DNA from: UBA7067 sp051880615
GTDB lineage: Bacteria > Bacillota > Clostridia > Oscillospirales > Acutalibacteraceae
Reading direction: 5' to 3'
DNA: 64,000 nucleotides
NCBI GenBank assembly: GCA_051880615.1
Contig: JBJEOH010000061.1
Span: 1-64,000 of the forward strand
The notes under the pieces are model-generated. The model did no database searches, was not told the origin of the DNA, and saw only the letters and a list, made by a program, of their open reading frames with translations. The translations under genes were made by a program, and so were the position numbers. Below are positions 59,351 through 64,000 of the stretch, one piece after another (positions within the stretch are counted from its first letter, which is position 1; each line of letters opens with the position of its first letter).

Positions 59351-59431
59351 TATTTAAAAATATTTTTAAATAACTCTTGATTTTCTTTTGTTGAAGTGCT
59401 ATAATCTATTTAAACAAAAGTTTAAATAGAT
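59351..59431 (+). promoter_or_regulatory. Promoter and two palindromic operators of sdpR-sdpI
   Basis: A perfect 22-bp palindrome (59351-59372, arms TATTTAAAAAT) lies just upstream of the -35. The promoter is TTGATT (59377-59382), 17-bp spacer, TATAAT (59400-59405). A second inverted repeat with 12-bp perfect arms (59404-59431; CTATTTAAAC-AAAA-GTTTAAATAG) covers the transcription start. Both share TATTTAAA, so one repressor, likely SdpR itself, could bind both. Confidence 0.7.
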
Positions 59432-59444
59432 GGGAGGCGCTTAT

Positions 59445-59723
59445 TTGGCTATACAGGAAATTCTCTCGGCTCTTGCCGACTCAAACAGGCGGAAAATTTT
59501 GCAAACGCTGAAACGCGGCAAAATTTCGTCCGGTGAGTTGGCAGAAGCCCTTGGTATGACGCCTCAGGCGCTTTCGTATCACCTTGCGAAGCTAAAAAAA
59601 GCCGATTTGATTTATGAGAGCAAGTATAAAAATTTTATTTATTATGAGCTTAATTTAACGGTGCTTGACGAGGCGATACTGTGGCTTGACAAACTGAAAG
59701 GAGATAATGACGATGAAAGCTAA
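59445..59723 (+). CDS. sdpR: ArsR-family repressor (SdpR-like)
   Basis: The 92-residue protein is a winged HTH: LSALADSNRRKILQTLKRGKISSGELAEALGMTPQALSYHLAKLKKADLI. Proteins of this type with a C-terminal YYELN...LDEAI tail pair with SdpI. The start is taken as TTG 59445 because GGGAGG ends 8 bp before it; the ATG at 59430 overlaps that site. It overlaps sdpI by 11 bp. Confidence 0.85.
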   Translation: MAIQEILSALADSNRRKILQTLKRGKISSGELAEALGMTPQALSYHLAKLKKADLIYESKYKNFIYYELNLTVLDEAILWLDKLKGDNDDES

Positions 59724-60393
59724 AAAGATTACATATGCCGTGTTGATGCTTCTTCCGCTTGCTGTTACGGCGGTTGCTCTGCTGTTTCTGCCCGAACAGA
59801 TTCCGGCACATTACGGAGCAGGTATGGCGGTTGACAGATGGGGAAGTAAGTTTGAAACGCTGATTTTTCCGCTTGAAACAGCAGGCTTCGGCTTGCTGAT
59901 GATTCTGCTTGCAAAGCTTGCCGGTAAGGTTGAGGAGAAGAACAACAAAAACAAGAATAACGAAAATATAACCCTGACAATAGGTCTTGTGATATTGATT
60001 GTTTTTAATGCGCTTGATTATTATTTTATCTATGCCGCTATTAACAATGTTACAGACCTTTCGGAAATACCTGTTGATATATACAGCCTTGTTGTGATTC
60101 TGTTCGGTATTGCGTTAGTCATAATCGGAAATATACTGCCAAAGACGAGGAAAAATTCACTGATAGGCTTTCGTACGCCCTGGACGATGAAAAACGAAGT
60201 TACATGGAAAAAGTGCCAGCTTTTCGGCGGCATAACCACTATTGCCGCCGGTGTGTTTATGGTGTTGGGCGGACTTTTTATCTTTAAGGGTTTAGCCGCA
60301 ATATTCTATATGCTTGCTGTGTTGGTTTTGATGATTGTGACGGATACCGTGTATTCGTACTTTGTTATGAAGAAGTACGGGGAAGAGAAGTAG
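59713..60393 (+). CDS. sdpI: SdpI-family membrane protein
   Basis: The 226-residue protein has six predicted helices and the SdpI signatures LPEQIPAHYGAGMAVDRWGSK and KTRKNSLIGFRTPWTMKNEVTWKK. In Bacillus, SdpI gives immunity to the SdpC toxin and sequesters SdpR at the membrane. No sdpC-like gene is near, so it may be an orphan immunity or envelope-stress module. ATG 59713 lies 9 bp after AAAGGAG; ATG 59707 is too close. Confidence 0.88.
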   Translation: MKAKKITYAVLMLLPLAVTAVALLFLPEQIPAHYGAGMAVDRWGSKFETLIFPLETAGFGLLMILLAKLAGKVEEKNNKNKNNENITLTIGLVILIVFNALDYYFIYAAINNVTDLSEIPVDIYSLVVILFGIALVIIGNILPKTRKNSLIGFRTPWTMKNEVTWKKCQLFGGITTIAAGVFMVLGGLFIFKGLAAIFYMLAVLVLMIVTDTVYSYFVMKKYGEEK

Positions 60394-60434
60394 CGCTCAG
60401 CGGAGCTAAGCATCAATTTATATTATACAAAAAG

Positions 60435-60472
60435 TTTGCCGCAGAGCCTAAAAAGACTCTGCGGCAAAGTGT
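60435..60472. terminator. Terminator between sdpI and the convergent serpin gene
   Basis: TTTGCCGCAGAG (60435-60446) pairs perfectly with CTCTGCGGCAAA (60457-60468). Confidence 0.8.
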
Positions 60473-60498
60473 TTTATTCAATTTATACTTTACTGCTT

Positions 60499-61761
60499 TT
60501 AGCCGTCAATGTTCCTGACTGCGCCGATGAAAAGAGGGAGGTTTGAGGAGTTGTCGATTATCATATACACAAACGGTCGGTCAAGCTCAACGCTCTTTAT
60601 CTCATCGGCAAACGCACCCGTGGCTTTCATTTCAACATCTGTTGCTGCGGCGGCTTTTGTGCCTTGTTCGTCAACTGTTATGTGGGTTTTGTGAAGGACA
60701 TTTCCAATAAAGATGTTCCCGTTTGCACATTCAGCCATATTTGAAAAATCGGCGTTGTCAGCGTCAAATGCGGTTTTTATCCCCATTCCGTTCAAGGCGT
60801 CGTTTAGTATAAGCTCAAAATCAAGGCTGAATTTCGGCAGCTTCGTATCAACGGTACAGTCCGATGTGCTTGTCATAAGCTGTGTAAGTCGCTTGCCCGT
60901 AAGTGAAGAAACAAAGTCGTTTATATCAGTGCCGCCGGTCGGCAGAAGTGCAACAAAGCTGTACTTGCCGTCCTTATAGTCCTTGGCAAAGCCTGTGCAA
61001 AATTCGTCCTCAAGGTACTTGCTTTCAAGTGAACTCATCATCTCGACAGTGCTTTTGTGACCGTCATAATTTGTGAACTTGCCGTCTGAAACAGAATATG
61101 AGTCGTAATCATTCTCCCACAATGCGTCAAACACCAGCGCGTTTATTAGATACATTACGGAATTTGGATTAATTTCTTCAATGATTTTTTCAATCATACC
61201 GTCTGTATGTTTTGATACCCAGTTGTTTATATCGCTTAAGGTCTGATTGTCAAACGGCGACTTGAATAATCCTGCGCCATAATAATCGGCGTTCTTTTGC
61301 AGGAAATCCTGCTTTACGGCTAAACTCTCGTCATCACGGTACCAGATTGAATTTGCTGTTTCTGCTTTATATTCGTCACTGCTTGGGAGTGAATTAATGT
61401 ATGTATACAGATATTCGTTTAAATCATCAAGCGGAATATCTGCGCCGAGTACCTTCTCCATTTCAGCTCTTGTTTCGCCATCAGCGCCGTTTGCAGTCAT
61501 TGCAAGAGCCAGCATAACCGACAGCGGCGATACAAGCGGATTGCCGTTTTTGTCATCTGACGAATTGAAAAGCCTTGCGGCAAAATCTGAATAGGCTGAT
61601 GTGAATTTGTCATCTGTTGCTTTGCCCTGCACCTGATTGCTCTGTACGCTGTCCATCAAATCAAGTGCGCTTGCGTTTGTAGCACAGGCAGAAAGATTCA
61701 AGCACATTGCGCCGGCAAGCGCAATGCTTGTCAGTGATAATACTAATTTGCTGTTTTTCAT
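60499..61761 (-). CDS. Secreted serpin (serine protease inhibitor) lipoprotein
   Basis: The 420-residue protein has a signal peptide with a lipobox-like LNLSAC (about 20-25) and then the serpin fold: NPLVSPLSVMLALAMTANGADGETRAEM, FVALLPTGG, the reactive-loop hinge DEQGTKAAAATD, and the C-terminal RPFVYMIIDNSSNLPLFIGAV. Serpins trap target proteases irreversibly through the loop after the hinge. The cleavage residue cannot be fixed by eye; the loop is VEMKATGAFADEI. Gut bacterial serpins are thought to act on host proteases. AAAGGAG sets the start at 61761. Confidence 0.93.
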   Translation of the reverse strand: MKNSKLVLSLTSIALAGAMCLNLSACATNASALDLMDSVQSNQVQGKATDDKFTSAYSDFAARLFNSSDDKNGNPLVSPLSVMLALAMTANGADGETRAEMEKVLGADIPLDDLNEYLYTYINSLPSSDEYKAETANSIWYRDDESLAVKQDFLQKNADYYGAGLFKSPFDNQTLSDINNWVSKHTDGMIEKIIEEINPNSVMYLINALVFDALWENDYDSYSVSDGKFTNYDGHKSTVEMMSSLESKYLEDEFCTGFAKDYKDGKYSFVALLPTGGTDINDFVSSLTGKRLTQLMTSTSDCTVDTKLPKFSLDFELILNDALNGMGIKTAFDADNADFSNMAECANGNIFIGNVLHKTHITVDEQGTKAAAATDVEMKATGAFADEIKSVELDRPFVYMIIDNSSNLPLFIGAVRNIDG

Positions 61762-61812
61762 AGCCGAACACTCCTTTGTTTTTTTGTGTGGTATGCTCGT
61801 TCTGAACAAATA

Positions 61813-62496
61813 TCAGGTCATTCCTGCGACAAACAAATACCAGTTATCCTCAATATGGGAATACATATTGCTGTCTGCTGTTAAGTCGGTCAAAGAGTAA
61901 ACGAGCTCAATTACAACATCATTTTCCGGATAAAAGGCCTCGATCCGAAAAGCTTTTTCAGGCTGATCATCATAGTAGATAGCCCTGATGTTGTATTCTT
62001 CGCCGTCATCGAATATTTGCTTGATAAGCGGGCTGATGTCCGCAAGCCATAAAGCAGAGCCGTCAGTAAGCCTGATATAGCCGTCATCTCGTATTTCTCT
62101 TACGGAATACTTATCCTCCCACAGGCAGTCTTTGATTTTGTTAAGCTGCTCCTTGTGCTGATGATAAAATGAAAGGATTTGCTCCTCTTGCTGATCTGTT
62201 GTCGGTGCTTGTTCCGAACCGCAATCGGCAGACCCGCAGAAATATTTATCCTGCTCGTCTACGCGTGTCACTGTTCCGCGTGTCGCTGTGTCTGATTCCG
62301 CTGTGCCTTTGTTCATCTCCAAAAGCAGAATGTCATTTGGCTGTGTGAATATTAAAGCCGCCGAAAGCGAAAAAACACATAATGCCGATAAGGTGCAGAC
62401 ACCTGTTATTATTCTGCGCCTTTTTTTCTGCGCTTTTTTGTATTCGCCGCATCGCCTGAAAAGCTCCGCCTTGAATTCTTCATCACTTCTTCTCAT
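61813..62496 (-). CDS. Membrane protein, probable anti-sigma factor
   Basis: The 227-residue protein has a short charged cytoplasmic N-terminus (about 1-28), one membrane helix (about 29-51) and an extracytoplasmic domain of about 175 residues. I see no zinc HxxxCxxC motif. Its start overlaps the ECF sigma stop by 4 bp (ATGA), the usual layout for a sigma/anti-sigma pair. The serpin gene follows 51 bp later on the same strand and may be part of the response. Confidence 0.65.
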   Translation of the reverse strand: MRRSDEEFKAELFRRCGEYKKAQKKRRRIITGVCTLSALCVFSLSAALIFTQPNDILLLEMNKGTAESDTATRGTVTRVDEQDKYFCGSADCGSEQAPTTDQQEEQILSFYHQHKEQLNKIKDCLWEDKYSVREIRDDGYIRLTDGSALWLADISPLIKQIFDDGEEYNIRAIYYDDQPEKAFRIEAFYPENDVVIELVYSLTDLTADSNMYSHIEDNWYLFVAGMT

Positions 62497-63044
62497 AACA
62501 GCAGTTCACCTTCCTTTCCGATAAGGGAACGAAGCTGTGCCTTTGCCCGATACAAAAGATTGTCTACCTGCTTTTTGTTCTTTTTCATTACTCTTGCGGC
62601 TTCCTCGTATGACATTCCCTCAAGATAAACCAGGTGGACGGCTGCACTCATATCCTCAGGCAGTTTTTTAAGAGCCTCGTTTATTACTCTGGCTCGTTCG
62701 CCCGCAAGCACAATATCCTCAAGTTCCGAGCAGTCTGTGAGCTCAGACTCGGCGTCGGATAATTCGACTGTTTTGAGTATGCTCCTGTGCCTTATGTAGT
62801 CAATGGCTCGGCTTCTGCCGAGCATAAAGAGATATGTTTTAAGCGTTGTCTTGAAATTGTAACGGTGGCGGTGAACGATAAGCTCCATAAAGCAGTCGAT
62901 TGCAATGTCCTCAGCCGCCGAGATGTCACGCACATAGCGGTTAATGAAAAAGGTAAGACTGTCGCGGTAGTCAATCAGTATATCGTCAAAAGCGTTTTCT
63001 TCGCCATCGAGGAAACGGCGGTAGCTACTTGCACCGTTGTCCAT
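62493..63044 (-). CDS. ECF-type RNA polymerase sigma factor
   Basis: The 183-residue protein has region 2 (AFDDILIDYRDSLTFFINRYVRDISAAEDIAIDCFMEL...KTYLFMLGRSRAIDYIRH) and region 4 (LKKLPEDMSAAVHLVYLEGMSYEEAARVMKKNKKQVDNLLYRAKAQLR). AGGAGGT before the ATG at 63044 sets the start; the longer frame is not supported. It likely controls its own operon with the anti-sigma gene and perhaps the serpin. Confidence 0.88.
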   Translation of the reverse strand: MDNGASSYRRFLDGEENAFDDILIDYRDSLTFFINRYVRDISAAEDIAIDCFMELIVHRHRYNFKTTLKTYLFMLGRSRAIDYIRHRSILKTVELSDAESELTDCSELEDIVLAGERARVINEALKKLPEDMSAAVHLVYLEGMSYEEAARVMKKNKKQVDNLLYRAKAQLRSLIGKEGELLL

Positions 63045-63111
63045 ACGATACCTCCTGTTGTTTTGTCCTACACTTATTATACGGTTGAGAGGGTGGGGTT
63101 TCCTTAAAAAG

Positions 63112-63312
63112 TTAGTTCTCAAACAGCTTATCCATTAGATTGTTTATTTTCTCCTGCCGTTTGTCGGTTGCGGTGCTGTCAAGCGCGATTGAAATAACAC
63201 TTCCTTCATCTGCGCCCTTTGGCACAAGAGCTAAAGGCAGATTTGCAAAGCTGCCGTCATCAAGCTCAACTACTGCATATTCTCCTTCAAATCTGTCAAT
63301 TATTATCTTCAT
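63112..63312 (-). CDS. DUF3006 domain protein
   Basis: The 66-residue protein has the DUF3006 pattern: IIIDRFEGEYAVVELDDGSFANLPLALVPKGADEGSVISI. DUF3006 genes are commonly found beside ComEC-like metallo-hydrolases, as here (79 bp apart on the same strand). The function is unknown. GAGGGAT precedes the ATG at 63312. Confidence 0.75.
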   Translation of the reverse strand: MKIIIDRFEGEYAVVELDDGSFANLPLALVPKGADEGSVISIALDSTATDKRQEKINNLMDKLFEN

Positions 63313-63391
63313 ATTATCCCTCACTTTTTATTAATCTATGCTTAAAGCGTCAAAAGGCTTTTTTGTATCGTACTGTGTAACCTATTATTAA

Positions 63392-64000
63392 TTAGTCGTG
63401 CGGATTGCAGCTTTTGCAGGGAGTGTATCCCTGTTTTTCAAGCTGCGATACCGTAAGCGTTGTGTAATCCTTGTTTTTGCTTGAAATATCATCTGTAAGA
63501 GGACAGTCGGTCGTGTGGATTTTCTTTGTGTTTTTGTTTATGATATAGCGGCTGTCTTGTGTCTGATTTTTTGAAACCGCAGCTCCTGATTCGCCGTTTG
63601 ATATGCCGACTGTTTTACCGTTTACCGTCAGATTCTTTCCGTCCGATTGTGCGACAATATTGCCGACCTCCTTTGTCATCATCACTTTTGCTCCGCGGCT
63701 GCTCCAACGGCTGATTATTTGTTTGACAGGCAGATGATAATCATTTTCTTCTGCAACCGAAACGGCGGCAAAGCTTGCGCCGACGCGCCTTACAAAATCT
63801 TCGCTTGACGAGGTTTTGCTGCCGTGATGCCCTATCTTGACAAAATCTGCGCTTACATCTGCTGTTATTTCATTTTCGCTTTCAGTTTCTGCGTCGCCCA
63901 TAAACAGGAATTTAACGCTGCCGAAGGTGATTTTTATAACAGCGGAATAGTTGTTGAGTTCGGTGTAATTCGCGCTGTTTGGCGCTAAAATGTCAATTTT
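63392..64000 (-). CDS. ComEC/Rec2-like metallo-beta-lactamase-fold hydrolase (5' end outside the window)
   Basis: Only the last 202 residues are present; the frame is open to the window edge. FLFMGDAE and FVKIGHHGSKTSSSEDFVRR match the C-terminal metal-binding part of ComEC-type MBL proteins. After it, a linker leads to YIINKNTKKIHTTDCPLT and a terminal GYTPCKSCNP, a cysteine motif often attached to secreted nucleases and hydrolases of Gram-positive bacteria. It may act on extracellular DNA or nucleotides. Whether the ComEC membrane domain is present cannot be seen. Confidence 0.75.
   Translation of the reverse strand, partial: KIDILAPNSANYTELNNYSAVIKITFGSVKFLFMGDAETESENEITADVSADFVKIGHHGSKTSSSEDFVRRVGASFAAVSVAEENDYHLPVKQIISRWSSRGAKVMMTKEVGNIVAQSDGKNLTVNGKTVGISNGESGAAVSKNQTQDSRYIINKNTKKIHTTDCPLTDDISSKNKDYTTLTVSQLEKQGYTPCKSCNPHD

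Overview
The window looks like chromosome of a Gram-positive, spore-forming anaerobe of the Clostridia, most likely an Oscillospiraceae/Ruminococcaceae-type gut bacterium. It carries spoIIE and an alpha/beta SASP gene, strong AGGAGG ribosome-binding sites, consensus sigma-A promoters with 17-bp spacers, dockerin modules on secreted proteins including a large GH13 amylase, a secreted serpin, DUF4364 and DUF6514 proteins, and a purine operon ending in a PurO-like IMP cyclohydrolase plus a stand-alone AICAR transformylase. The genus is an inference; no 16S gene is present. One 100-N scaffold gap lies at 15426-15525.

Layout. 1-3.8 kb: tRNA-Asn, a cyclase-family protein, a Tim44-like membrane protein, a multispanning membrane protein and a lipoprotein. 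4.0-8.2 kb: a fructose operon (DeoR regulator, 1-phosphofructokinase, PTS EIIABC) followed by HPr. 8.4-12.3 kb: a giant VWA surface protein. 12.4-17.5 kb: spoIIE, a Big_2-repeat secreted protein split by the gap, and rplM-rpsI. 17.46-31.48 kb: a 14-kb AT-rich integrative mobilizable element inserted at the 3' end of rpsI. 31.5-41.2 kb: pcrA, a lipoprotein, a family 2 glycosyltransferase, a small DUF6514 protein, an NlpC/P60 cell-wall hydrolase, DUF4364, NfeD and an SPFH protein. 41.3-48.4 kb: purE-F-M-N-O-H-D behind a leader with an intrinsic terminator. 48.5-55.3 kb: a cohesin-like/dockerin protein, alr, polA, a low-molecular-weight phosphatase, rimI and tsaD. 55.5-64 kb: dockerin-bearing amylase, SASP, an sdpR-sdpI pair, a serpin, an ECF sigma/anti-sigma pair, DUF3006 and the end of a ComEC-like metallo-hydrolase.

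The most interesting region is the rpsI element. It is bounded by an exact 18-bp direct repeat (17457-17474 and 31461-31478) with GTAACTAACA-type arm repeats just inside each end. Its core holds a tyrosine integrase, a DUF6076 protein, an excisionase-like protein, a RepA-like AAA ATPase, a candidate oriT, MobC, a relaxase and an overlapping coiled-coil membrane protein. Two defence cargo modules flank this core. The left module is a six-gene run: an HNH endonuclease, two tandem C5-cytosine methyltransferases, a free-standing NgoFVII/BfiI-type DNA-binding domain, and an overlapping nucleotidyltransferase-like + DUF262 pair. The right module has an HTH protein, an N4-cytosine-type methyltransferase fused to a degenerate staphylococcal-nuclease-like domain, an MjaI-like restriction enzyme split into two overlapping frames, and a controller-type HTH protein. 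The nucleotidyltransferase/DUF262 pair and the methyltransferase/SNase fusion are the best candidates for something undescribed.
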